Shown here: one piece after another, positions 22,202-28,205 of the stretch
How positions within the stretch are numbered: the stretch's first letter is position 1
Layout of the letters: each line of letters starts with the position of its first letter
DNA from: a virus
Direction: 5' to 3' (one strand)
DNA length: 30,601 nt
IMG/VR virus record: IMGVR_UViG_3300037504_000905
Location: 1 to 30,601 of that record
Made by a program: the position numbers and the translations under genes
The notes under the pieces: model-generated
What the model was told of the DNA's origin: nothing
The model's input: the letters and a program-made list of their open reading frames with translations, nothing else
Database searches by the model: none

Positions 22202-22409
22202 AAAAAAAAACTTTTTCCCACCCGCTTACCCTTTCAGCATCTTGCACCCAGAGCTCGCCGTTTTCGAGAGCTTTGGATATATCCATGCTTACATGAATAT
22301 CTGGAAGATCATTACAATCCTCAAGCGCCCAAAATGCGCCATTGGCGCAGGGGCCATCATGCTTACGCTTTTTGCCATTCGGTATACTAAAACTTCTAAC
22401 AAGATTCAT
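22200..22409 (-). CDS. Unknown small protein, N-terminal half of a probable zinc-ribbon fusion
   Basis: The start is ATG 22409 (69 residues), with GGGGGAGATTGAA before it; a TTG at 22424 would sit upstream of that ribosome site. The protein reads SFSIPNGKKRKHDGPCANGAFWALEDCNDLPDIHVSMDISKALENGELWVQDAERVSGWEKVFF. Its stop TGA comes right after a T9 tract, beyond which a zinc-ribbon frame continues. It is the first gene of the unit from the promoter at 22458. The domain itself is not recognised. Confidence 0.6.
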   Translation of the reverse strand: MNLVRSFSIPNGKKRKHDGPCANGAFWALEDCNDLPDIHVSMDISKALENGELWVQDAERVSGWEKVFF

Positions 22410-22457
22410 TTCAATCTCCCCCAAAGTACTATGAACTTGTCTCTCTCGGCTGTCCTA

Positions 22458-22536
22458 ATTATACCACTATTTATATACTATGTCAATAAATAAGTGTTAA
22501 GATTGCGTTACGATAACGTTACAGAAACGTTAACAT
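22458..22536 (-). promoter_or_regulatory. Repeat-controlled promoter 5 (four 11-bp repeats)
   Basis: Leftward TATAAT (22458-22463) with TGG before it, 17 bp, TTGACA (22481-22486), 9 bp, then repeats at 22496, 22507, 22518 and 22529 (GTTAAGA, GTTACGA, GTTACAG, GTTAACAT). It is divergent from the HNH-operon promoter, so the repeats may act on both sides. Confidence 0.85.
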
Positions 22537-22550
22537 TAAACTTTGTCAAG

Positions 22551-22579
22551 TTGACTGTTTGGTCAATTTGTGATATAAT
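22551..22579 (+). promoter_or_regulatory. Leaderless promoter of the HNH-methyltransferase-primase operon
   Basis: TTGACT (22551-22556), 17 bp with TGTGA before the -10, then TATAAT (22574-22579). The ATG at 22586 is where transcription should begin. GTCAAGTTGAC (22545-22555) overlaps the -35. Confidence 0.8.
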
Positions 22580-22585
22580 ACTTTC

Positions 22586-22825
22586 ATGCTCACAGATATG
22601 ATATGGAAGCTCAAGAAACTTCGCTACAAAATGTATTTAAAAAGCCCGCAATGGAAACGCAAGCGTTACGCTGTTCTATGTCGTGACAATTTTAGATGCA
22701 CAAAATGCGGACGCAAACACCATTTACACGTGCACCATAAAACATACGAGCATATATTCAATGAACCATTGAGGGATTTAATAACACTATGCAAAAAGTG
22801 TCATCAGAAAGAACACAAAAGATAA
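22586..22825 (+). CDS. HNH endonuclease
   Basis: This 79-residue protein has the full HNH pattern: CTKCG at about 38-42, then HLHVHHKTYEH around 47-57, an N in IFNEPLRDL and CKKCH at 69-73 near the end. The two CxxC pairs bind the structural zinc, and HVHH provides the catalytic histidines. A basic N-terminus (WKLKKLRYKMYLKSPQWKRKRYAVLC) is typical of small phage HNH nucleases, which often act in packaging or cut DNA at the packaging site. It overlaps the methyltransferase start by 37 bases and has no leader, so it is the head of a leaderless operon. Confidence 0.85.
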   Translation: MLTDMIWKLKKLRYKMYLKSPQWKRKRYAVLCRDNFRCTKCGRKHHLHVHHKTYEHIFNEPLRDLITLCKKCHQKEHKR

Positions 22826-23763
22826 ATGTATTATCATTATTTGACGGAATAAGTTGTGGGCAACTTGCATTGCAAAAAGCCGGTATAGAATACAATCAAT
22901 ATTTTGCAAGCGAAATTGACAAATATCCCATAGCAGTTACACAAAAAAGATTTCCAGAAACGATCCAGCTTGGCAACATAGAAAATTGGCATAAATGGAA
23001 ACTGCCAAAAATAGATTTAATTATAGGCGGTTCACCATGTCAAGGTTTTTCCAGTGCTGGCAATCAATTAAATTTTGACGACCCAAGAAGCAAACTATTT
23101 TTTGAATTTGTAAATGTCATCAATCACTACAAGCCACAATACTTTTTGTTGGAAAACGTCAAAATGAAAAAAGAATGGAGTGACATTATAACTAAATACA
23201 TGAAAGTCAAACCAATTTTAATCAATAGTGCATTGGTGTCTGCACAAAGAAGAAAAAGATTGTACTGGACAAATATACCTAATGTAATGCAACCAAAAGA
23301 CAAAAAGATATTATTGCAAGACATTATCGAACATGGTTATACAGAAAAAAACAAAAGTTATTGTTTGGTGTCAAGTTATACACCATCACTAAAAAGATAT
23401 TTGAAAAAACACATGCATCAAATTGTATGGAATAACTGGAATGCACACAAATCAAAACTGAGAATTATAGCCAACTCAAGATGTATTGATGAAAAATCAC
23501 CATCATGTACAACAAGAATGAATAACCCGAACAATAACGGTACTACGGTTTTGTTTTATAAAAATTTAACATGGCGCAAATTAACACCACTAGAATGTGA
23601 ACGTTTGCAAACAATACCAGACAATTATACTCTTGTTGCACATCCACACTTTCATGGTAAAATGATGTCTGATTCACGACGTTACATGATGATTGGAAAT
23701 GCTTGGACGGTAGATGTAATTGCACACATTTTTAGTTTTATGAATTATAACAAGGGAGATTGA
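22789..23763 (+). CDS. DNA (cytosine-5) methyltransferase
   Basis: This 324-residue protein has the ordered C5-methyltransferase motifs: I (LSLFDGISCGQLAL, SAM binding), IV (GGSPCQGFSSAGN, catalytic Cys84), VI (ENVK at 122), VIII (QRRKRLYW), IX (RKLTPLECERLQTIP) and X (MIGNAWTVDVIAHI). The target-recognition region between VIII and IX is about 100 residues, so one short site is probably recognised. It likely shields phage DNA from host restriction. The HNH gene ahead is too generic to call a restriction partner. The start ATG lies inside the HNH gene; motif I begins only about 13 residues later, so no N-terminal extension is needed. Confidence 0.9.
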   Translation: MQKVSSERTQKINVLSLFDGISCGQLALQKAGIEYNQYFASEIDKYPIAVTQKRFPETIQLGNIENWHKWKLPKIDLIIGGSPCQGFSSAGNQLNFDDPRSKLFFEFVNVINHYKPQYFLLENVKMKKEWSDIITKYMKVKPILINSALVSAQRRKRLYWTNIPNVMQPKDKKILLQDIIEHGYTEKNKSYCLVSSYTPSLKRYLKKHMHQIVWNNWNAHKSKLRIIANSRCIDEKSPSCTTRMNNPNNNGTTVLFYKNLTWRKLTPLECERLQTIPDNYTLVAHPHFHGKMMSDSRRYMMIGNAWTVDVIAHIFSFMNYNKGD

Positions 23764-23768
23764 ATTAA

Positions 23769-23966
23769 ATGAAAGAGAAATCACTAATTGTAGAAACAAA
23801 CCAACCAGAAACTTTTATAGAAAGAATATATGAATTAGTATATGAGTTTGAGGAATTGTCAGCAGATCCGTTTCAAGAAGGTAATTTACTATTTTTTACA
23901 AAACTCAATCATTCAAACAAAAATTCATTTTGTTTAGAAGTACAAGAGCTTAAGGGAAAAAACTAA
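23769..23966 (+). CDS. Unknown small protein of the replication operon
   Basis: This 65-residue protein starts six bases after the methyltransferase stop and ends immediately before the primase start. The sequence is ETFIERIYELVYEFEELSADPFQEGNLLFFTKLNHSNKNSFCLEVQELKG, a helix followed by a beta pair. There is AAGGGAG before the start region. Its position makes a replication accessory role plausible, but the family is not recognised. Confidence 0.55.
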   Translation: MKEKSLIVETNQPETFIERIYELVYEFEELSADPFQEGNLLFFTKLNHSNKNSFCLEVQELKGKN

Positions 23967-25379
23967 ATGGATATTGTAACTTGTATTGAACGTGAAGAAC
24001 AAGGTGACTCAACAATATTCTCAGAACTGTTTGAAGATAAAGTAATTTATGACCACAAGGAAAGCACATGGTATTTATGGAATGGTCACATTTGGCAACG
24101 TGACGATAAACAACAGGTATACAACCTTACTGAGCTTGTAGCAGAAACATATCAAGAAAATATGAGCGCACTTCCTAGCCACTTCCTCAAAAAATGCGCA
24201 TATCGCATTCGCCGCCTACATCGTCTTGTCGGTATAAGAAATTGCTTAGAACTTGCAAAATCTAAAATGTCATTAGATACTGATTGGGATAATGATCCAT
24301 TCAAACTTGCAGTATCAAACGGCGTGCTAAATTTAGAAACCGGTGAACTGGAAAAAGGAAAACCTGATGATTACATCAGAACTACAAGCAAAATTGAATG
24401 GAAAGGATTAGACGAACCGGCACCACGTTTTGAAAAATTCCTAGAAGAAATATTTAATGGCAATCAAGAAGTCATCAAATTCATACAGCGCCTTTTTGGT
24501 TATGCAATGACAGGTTTAAATGTCGAGCACGTTTTACCAATATTTTATGGGCCGGAAGGACGTAACGGCAAAGGTGTTTTACTCAAAATTATTTGTCATG
24601 TTTTAGGAAACGATCTTGCCAGCCCCGTCTCAAAAGAAATTCTACTCAGCGGAATTCGCAATCCTGGCGCATCAGCTCCATTCCTTTTTGAATTACAAGA
24701 CAAGCGCTTCGTATACGCTGAAGAAACAACAGAAGGTGCAAAATTTGACGAAGGTCAAGTCAAAATGCTAACAGGCGGCACGCCATTTGCCGCAAAAGAA
24801 CTTTATCATCAGCCTGTGACCATTACTCCAAAATATTTGTTAGTAATGACAACCAACTCCAAACCACAAGTTTCTGCTGACGACCCAGCGATTTGGGAAA
24901 GAATATTACTCATCGAATTTACGCAACGTTTTATGGAAAATCCAGAACTTGACAACGAAAGAAAAATTGACAAATTTTTATACGAAAAGCTAACCAAAGA
25001 AGCATCTGGTATTTTGGCTTGGCTTGTGAAGGGTTGCATGGAATGGCAAAAGCACAAATCATTGCGGACACCACAATGCGTTAAATATACCACTGATGCA
25101 TACAAAAATGACCAAGATTCCATTGGGCGCTTTCTAAAAGATGAATGCAAAATTCTGGATGACGCAAAAGTGTATGCTTCAGATTTACAATCTCGCTATA
25201 ACACCTGGGCAACCGGTGATACAAAAAAAATGAATCGTCATGAATTCTCTAAATCAATTCGTGATAAAGGCTTTGAAAGAAATCGTGATGCATCAGGTTA
25301 CTACTACACCGGATTGCAACTTAAACCACACGCATCAAACTCACTTGAACATGAACTAGAAAAATACCTTGACAATTAA
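23967..25379 (+). CDS. Phage/plasmid primase-helicase (D5/P4 family)
   Basis: This 470-residue protein has a D5_N-type N-terminal domain (YDHKESTWYLWNGHIWQ, then LAVSNGVLNLETGELEKGKPDDYIRTTS) and a superfamily-3 helicase domain: Walker A GPEGRNGKG at 195-203, Walker B FVYAEET near 248-254, KMLTGGTPFAAKELY and the sensor MTTNSKP. A C-terminal wing (FLKDECKILDDAKVYASDLQSRYNTWA) closes it. The archaeo-eukaryotic primase catalytic half of longer P4-type proteins is not apparent, so it may act mainly as a helicase. It unwinds the replication origin, a candidate for which is at 27613-27885. A promoter for the next gene overlaps the end of this one. Confidence 0.9.
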   Translation: MDIVTCIEREEQGDSTIFSELFEDKVIYDHKESTWYLWNGHIWQRDDKQQVYNLTELVAETYQENMSALPSHFLKKCAYRIRRLHRLVGIRNCLELAKSKMSLDTDWDNDPFKLAVSNGVLNLETGELEKGKPDDYIRTTSKIEWKGLDEPAPRFEKFLEEIFNGNQEVIKFIQRLFGYAMTGLNVEHVLPIFYGPEGRNGKGVLLKIICHVLGNDLASPVSKEILLSGIRNPGASAPFLFELQDKRFVYAEETTEGAKFDEGQVKMLTGGTPFAAKELYHQPVTITPKYLLVMTTNSKPQVSADDPAIWERILLIEFTQRFMENPELDNERKIDKFLYEKLTKEASGILAWLVKGCMEWQKHKSLRTPQCVKYTTDAYKNDQDSIGRFLKDECKILDDAKVYASDLQSRYNTWATGDTKKMNRHEFSKSIRDKGFERNRDASGYYYTGLQLKPHASNSLEHELEKYLDN

Positions 25380-25396
25380 AAATAACGTGTTATAAT
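25369..25396 (+). promoter_or_regulatory. Promoter inside the end of the primase gene
   Basis: TTGACA (25369-25374) overlaps the last codons, followed by 16 bp and TATAAT (25391-25396). It would give a leader of about 80 bases for 25483-25692. Confidence 0.75.
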
Positions 25397-25426
25397 TACA
25401 AACAAATAATAATAGTAAAAGGAAAA

Positions 25427-25483
25427 ATGTCTCAGAGGAAGCAATGCCTGATGAGGCATTTCTCTGTACAGGGGATTGAATAA
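25427..25483 (+). other. Structured leader with an 18-codon ORF
   Basis: AAAAGGAAAA precedes an ATG at 25427; the frame ends TAA at 25483, overlapping the next start (TAATG). Inside it AATGCC (25443-25448) pairs with GGCATT (25455-25460) and AGAG with CTCT outside, forming a hairpin before the AGGGG ribosome site. This may be a leader peptide or a purely structural RNA element controlling the next gene. Confidence 0.4.
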
Positions 25484-25692
25484 TGAAAATTGATATGGCG
25501 CAAGTAAAAAGTCTAAATGATTACATTTATGGCAAATGTTGGCTTCAGAGGGTTTACAAAAAGATATATTGGTATTTCAATCCAATGAAATACCAATATT
25601 ATCTTGGTAGATTGTGGGAAGCTGAAACAAAAGTTAAGCTTAGAACAATAGACAAATTACTTGAAGCCTATAGCGCAGATTGGATTGAATAA
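25483..25692 (+). CDS. Unknown small basic protein
   Basis: This 69-residue protein has AGGGG nine bases before ATG. It is rich in Tyr, Trp and Lys (NDYIYGKCWLQRVYKKIYWYFNPMKYQYYLGRLWEAETKVKLRTIDKLLEAY). Helical and basic, it could bind DNA or a membrane surface. It has its own promoter and is followed by a hairpin terminator. The family is not recognised. Confidence 0.55.
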   Translation: MKIDMAQVKSLNDYIYGKCWLQRVYKKIYWYFNPMKYQYYLGRLWEAETKVKLRTIDKLLEAYSADWIE

Positions 25693-25739
25693 TGATTCGC
25701 AATACAAACGTAGCATCATAGAAACACTCGTAATAACAA

Positions 25740-25767
25740 AATGAGATGGAGGTCAATCCATCTCATT
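25740..25767. terminator. Bidirectional hairpin terminator
   Basis: AATGAGATGGA (25740-25750) pairs perfectly with TCCATCTCATT (25757-25767) around six bases between convergent genes. T-richness is modest on both sides. Confidence 0.75.
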
Positions 25768-25787
25768 ATTCTGTTGCAATATAAATT

Positions 25788-26069
25788 TTACAAGCTTCCA
25801 ACATTCATAAGAGCTTGTTCTATTTTGTCAATTTTATCAGACAAAATATTAACTTTTTTACAAACATCATCAATGTAATTTAGGATGCATTGATACAAAT
25901 CATCTTTTTGTTTTGCACTCGGCGTCATTGTAATTTTGTATTCACTACCAATAACTACATCTTTTGTTTCCTCTTCACAATTACAACAACTCAATTCAAT
26001 TGTACTCCAACCTGTATCTCGCATCTCATAATTTGCATTGACAGTAGCTATAAATTCTATTTTATTCAT
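25788..26069 (-). CDS. Unknown small protein with cysteine cluster
   Basis: I use the ATG at 26069 (93 residues) instead of a TTG at 26078. No good ribosome site is visible, so it is probably coupled to the gene ahead, whose stop is 13 bases away. Features are ELSCCNCEEE near residue 26 and a long C-terminal helix (KDDLYQCILNYIDDVCKKVNILSDKIDKIEQALM) with heptad spacing, likely a coiled coil. It is the last gene of the leftward run of small genes. The family is not recognised. Confidence 0.55.
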   Translation of the reverse strand: MNKIEFIATVNANYEMRDTGWSTIELSCCNCEEETKDVVIGSEYKITMTPSAKQKDDLYQCILNYIDDVCKKVNILSDKIDKIEQALMNVGSL

Positions 26070-26081
26070 GATTTGCAATTT

Positions 26082-26246
26082 TCAGACACTTGGAGGCCAT
26101 CTGTCTGCCTTGTCAAAAAAATAATCAATGATTTTACCGTCTTCTGTTGTAACAATACATAAAACTCTGTTAAAAACGCATCCGATAATAGTGTTTAATA
26201 AACCGAGCAATGTTAATCCCCTAATGTAACATCTATCTTTATTCAT
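26082..26246 (-). CDS. 54-residue protein with one hydrophobic stretch
   Basis: The ATG at 26246 has AAGAGGAGAATAT before it, and the frame ends TGA at 26082. It reads MNKDRCYIRGLTLLGLLNTI then IGCVFNRVLCIVTTEDGKII and DYFFDKADRW. A moderately hydrophobic segment (11-26) is followed by a polar tail. It begins ten bases after the previous small gene, so it belongs to the same transcript. Confidence 0.55.
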   Translation of the reverse strand: MNKDRCYIRGLTLLGLLNTIIGCVFNRVLCIVTTEDGKIIDYFFDKADRWPPSV

Positions 26247-26255
26247 ATTCTCCTC

Positions 26256-26399
26256 TTACATCATTTTGTCTATCAATAACACAAAAACCTCAAGCATTTT
26301 TAATATCAATGCTATCACTCCATATAAAGCCAATGTTCCACCAAGAACAATAGCTATAACTGTTGCCGCAAACAGCAAAACGCCTATTACAACGCTCAT
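26256..26399 (-). CDS. 47-residue membrane protein
   Basis: The ATG at 26399 has TAGGAGATATTGAA before it. Almost the whole protein is hydrophobic (MSVVIGVLLFAATVIAIVLG, then GTLALYGVIALILKMLEVFV), enough for two short membrane helices. It could be a holin-like protein, but no lysin lies in this window. It is grouped with three other tiny proteins. Confidence 0.6.
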   Translation of the reverse strand: MSVVIGVLLFAATVIAIVLGGTLALYGVIALILKMLEVFVLLIDKMM

Positions 26400-26451
26400 T
26401 TCAATATCTCCTATATCTCTTTATGCTTACTATCTGTATACGTGCTTACAG

Positions 26452-26592
26452 TCAAACCTCATAGCCTCTAATAATTACATAAGAGTTCACGAGGAACAAA
26501 AACAGCGCAATCCAGAACATTCCTGATTGCATACTTGTATTTACTACAATCAAACCAAGTAAAATTTCAATTGCTACCTGTACGAGTATCAT
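26452..26592 (-). CDS. 46-residue membrane protein
   Basis: The ATG at 26592 has GGAGAGGTAT before it, and the frame ends TGA at 26452. It reads MILVQVAIEILLGLIVVNTS, then a second hydrophobic segment (FWIALFLFLVNSYVII), ending RGYEV. Two predicted membrane helices in 46 residues resemble small phage membrane proteins. Confidence 0.55.
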   Translation of the reverse strand: MILVQVAIEILLGLIVVNTSMQSGMFWIALFLFLVNSYVIIRGYEV

Positions 26593-26623
26593 ATACCTCT
26601 CCGAAGCTGCAAGCTAAAAACAA

Positions 26624-26734
26624 CTAAAAGTTGACAAATAAAAGCAGAGTGATAATTACAAATAATACTTCATTGTCAATCACAAGTCCAAACGCAAACA
26701 TAAGTAATTGTAACACAACCATGAGTTTACGCAT
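26624..26734 (-). CDS. 36-residue membrane protein
   Basis: The ATG at 26734 lies two bases after the stop of the zinc-finger gene (CTAGGATTATAAA context), and the frame ends TAG at 26624. The product (MRKLMVVLQLLMFAFGLVI, then LFVIITLLLFVNF) is nearly all hydrophobic after a basic start, as expected for a small membrane peptide. Confidence 0.45.
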   Translation of the reverse strand: MRKLMVVLQLLMFAFGLVIDNEVLFVIITLLLFVNF

Positions 26735-26735
26735 T

Positions 26736-26951
26736 TTATAATCCTAGATAGAACATGTCGCAATTTGTACAATATATGATGTCGTATCCTCCATGTGTGA
26801 TTGGCATATATGTATTTGTGCGAGAATGCCCTCCACAATACGGGCATCTAAAATACCAATGCGCAATATATTTTTCTTCTTGAAGGCTATCTATGTATTT
26901 GTCAAAAACTTTTGTTAACTCCTTCTTGAGTTGTTCTTGCATTTTGTTCAT
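26736..26951 (-). CDS. Small zinc-finger protein
   Basis: The start is ATG 26951 (71 residues), with AAGGAG nine bases upstream, inside the previous gene. A helical N-terminus (KMQEQLKKELTKVFDKYIDSLQEEKYIAH) precedes a CPYCG...CTNCD pair of CxxC motifs about 25 residues apart, a zinc ribbon. It could be a transcription or replication adaptor. The gene overlaps 26902-27120 by about 50 bases. Confidence 0.6.
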   Translation of the reverse strand: MNKMQEQLKKELTKVFDKYIDSLQEEKYIAHWYFRCPYCGGHSRTNTYMPITHGGYDIIYCTNCDMFYLGL

Positions 26952-27120
26952 CAATAATACTCCTTAATCTTTTCATGCTTTTATGAAATTCATTTAATGC
27001 ATCAGAAGCAATAAAGTTATCATCAAGTATGTTTAAGTCAATCAATCCTTGCACGACGCCAGCTATACGTTTAGACTTTTCAATGAAATCTTCTACAGTT
27101 TCTATTTCTTGTTGTTTCAT
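26902..27120 (-). CDS. Unknown small helical protein
   Basis: This 72-residue protein is predicted all-helical (EIETVEDFIEKSKRIAGVVQGLIDLNILDDNFIASDALNEFHKSMKRLRSIIDEQN). It begins three bases after the stop of the gene at 27124 and overlaps the zinc-finger gene at its 3' end. No family is recognised. Nesting of starts suggests coupled translation of these genes. Confidence 0.5.
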   Translation of the reverse strand: MKQQEIETVEDFIEKSKRIAGVVQGLIDLNILDDNFIASDALNEFHKSMKRLRSIIDEQNARTTQEGVNKSF

Positions 27121-27123
27121 AAT

Positions 27124-27498
27124 TCACCAACTGTTTACTACATACAATGCAATTTTTTGACCTTTTAGGCCAAGACTTTGAAGAAAAAATTCCAAGTCAA
27201 GGGATGTGCCACGATTTGTTTTGTCATTAAAAACAACCTCTTCTATACCAGGTGCAGAGCATCCATCAACAACTTCAAACAAATATCCTGTTGATATTCC
27301 AAAAACAATATCTTCATTACCATCGTTGTAATACACCTCAAACCACACAGGTGCATCTTTGCCTGGTTCTGCTTCAATCAAAAATTCAAATAAACTGAAT
27401 TCGCCACCACAATTAAAATAATCACCTTTTATGCGTTCGGCTTCCTCGGTAGACATTTTGATACCAAGAAAAACCTCAATTGTTTGATACATTCCCAT
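27124..27498 (-). CDS. Unknown accessory protein, first gene of the 27.5-kb unit
   Basis: This 124-residue protein has AGGAGGATTGCAAA before ATG. It reads GMYQTIEVFLGIKMSTEEAERIKGDYFNCGGEFSLFEFLIEAEPGKDAPVWFEVYYNDGNEDIVFGISTGYLFEVV with an alternating strand-helix pattern and then FFLQSLGLKGQKIALYVVNSW. It looks like a compact alpha/beta domain and is otherwise unrecognised. Its leader of about 80 bases has a structured hairpin (27522-27554). Confidence 0.55.
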   Translation of the reverse strand: MGMYQTIEVFLGIKMSTEEAERIKGDYFNCGGEFSLFEFLIEAEPGKDAPVWFEVYYNDGNEDIVFGISTGYLFEVVDGCSAPGIEEVVFNDKTNRGTSLDLEFFLQSLGLKGQKIALYVVNSW

Positions 27499-27521
27499 TT
27501 TGCAATCCTCCTTATGACATA

Positions 27522-27554
27522 ATGCCCTAGCGGCTTATGCTAGCCTTAAGGCAT
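27522..27554 (-). other. Nested hairpin in an mRNA leader
   Basis: ATGCC (27522-27526) pairs with GGCAT (27550-27554), and inside it CTAGC (27527-27531) pairs with GCTAG (27539-27543). It lies between the promoter at 27582 and the gene at 27498, upstream of the ribosome site. Confidence 0.45.
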
Positions 27555-27581
27555 TTATGCTTATACTATTATATTATCTGT

Positions 27582-27609
27582 ATTATACCATAGTTAGAAA
27601 ATATGTCAA
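27582..27609 (-). promoter_or_regulatory. Leftward promoter next to the origin-like region
   Basis: TTGACA (27604-27609), 16 bp, TATAAT (27582-27587) with TGG before the -10. The GTGTAC repeats begin a few bases upstream of the -35 (27613), so an origin-binding protein could also control this promoter. Confidence 0.75.
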
Positions 27610-27612
27610 TTC

Positions 27613-27885
27613 GTGTACTCGGTGTACCTTATGTACCATGTTTCATGAACTTTTCTAAATATTTTTAAAAAAATAAAAAAGTTTCATGAAATATGGTACA
27701 CAAGGTACACTAATCTATTTCTAATAATAGATATAGTTAATATTATTAAGGTTTTATGTTAAAAAACTTAATATTTTTAAGCTATATGTTAAGATTATTA
27801 AGGTATATATTAAGATTATTAAGAATGTATGTTGTGTACCATGTTTAAAAAGAAGGTACATAGAAGGTACACAAGGTGCATTTTC
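27613..27885. other. Candidate replication origin: iterons, inverted repeat, AT-rich direct repeats
   Basis: No gene is found here. GGTACAC-like repeats (either strand) occur about nine times: GTGTACT, GTGTACC and ATGTACC on a 9-bp pitch at 27613-27640, two around 27694-27710 and four at 27835-27880. The segments at 27632-27655 and 27678-27700 form a near-perfect inverted repeat (TGTACCATG-TTTCATGAAC against GTTTCATGAA-AT-ATGGTACA) around an A/T core. TTAAGATTATTAAG repeats at 27789-27802 and 27810-27823 (21-bp pitch) lie in a stretch almost free of G/C. Iterons plus an AT-rich unwinding region are the classic origin layout. Confidence 0.6.
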
Positions 27886-27901
27886 TAATACATTTATAAT
27901 G

Positions 27902-27940
27902 AAAATATGGCTTAGACCTAAATCTAAGCCATATTTTTTT
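27902..27940. terminator. Terminator, GGCTTAGA family, beside the origin-like region
   Basis: A perfect 15-bp stem (27902-27916 with 27923-27937) including GGCTTAGA/TCTAAGCC has a loop of six, with a long T-run to the right. It ends the leftward gene at 27948 and insulates the region at 27613-27885. Confidence 0.85.
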
Positions 27941-27947
27941 AATACAA

Positions 27948-28205
27948 TTATCCAATAACAGTGTTTTCATGCCACCACTTACCAGCATTTTCGCACCACC
28001 AAGAATAAGGTTTATTTTCATTTATGGCACTTTCTACAATCGCCATAATGTTACTTGGCCTGATTCCTTCTGGTGGAAATATTGAATTGTTAATTCTTCT
28101 AATTACAAATAAGCCTTCATCACTTGTGTGTATTTGCAAAGACCAACAATCGGTGTTTCTGATTATGGATCCACGCAAGTTTTTTGATTGGTCTTCATCC
28201 CACAA
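27948..28205 (-). CDS. Unknown small protein; frame interrupted by an amber near its true start
   Basis: The visible frame is TTG 28205 to 27948 (85 residues; DEDQSKNLRGSIIRNTDCWSLQIHTSDEGLFVIRRINNSIFPPEGIRPSN, then PYSWWCENAGKWWHE). No ATG or ribosome site fits this start. In the same frame an ATG at 28247, with AAAGGAGAAAATTCAA before it, opens 12 codons (MWEKNPNNEHGS) followed by TAG at 28209-28211, then TAT TTG and the body. So the gene has either a readthrough amber, a short leader ORF with reinitiation at TTG, or is an interrupted gene. The terminator at 27902 ends it. Confidence 0.5.
   Translation of the reverse strand: MWDEDQSKNLRGSIIRNTDCWSLQIHTSDEGLFVIRRINNSIFPPEGIRPSNIMAIVESAINENKPYSWWCENAGKWWHENTVIG

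Noticed and set aside
22586-23763. HNH gene plus methyltransferase as a restriction-modification pair
   Set aside because: The HNH protein is a 79-residue generic phage type without a recognition domain, and a packaging or homing role is as likely.
27613-27885. CRISPR array in the repeat-rich stretch
   Set aside because: The repeats are 7-14 bp, in both orientations and irregularly spaced, with no constant-length spacers or cas genes.
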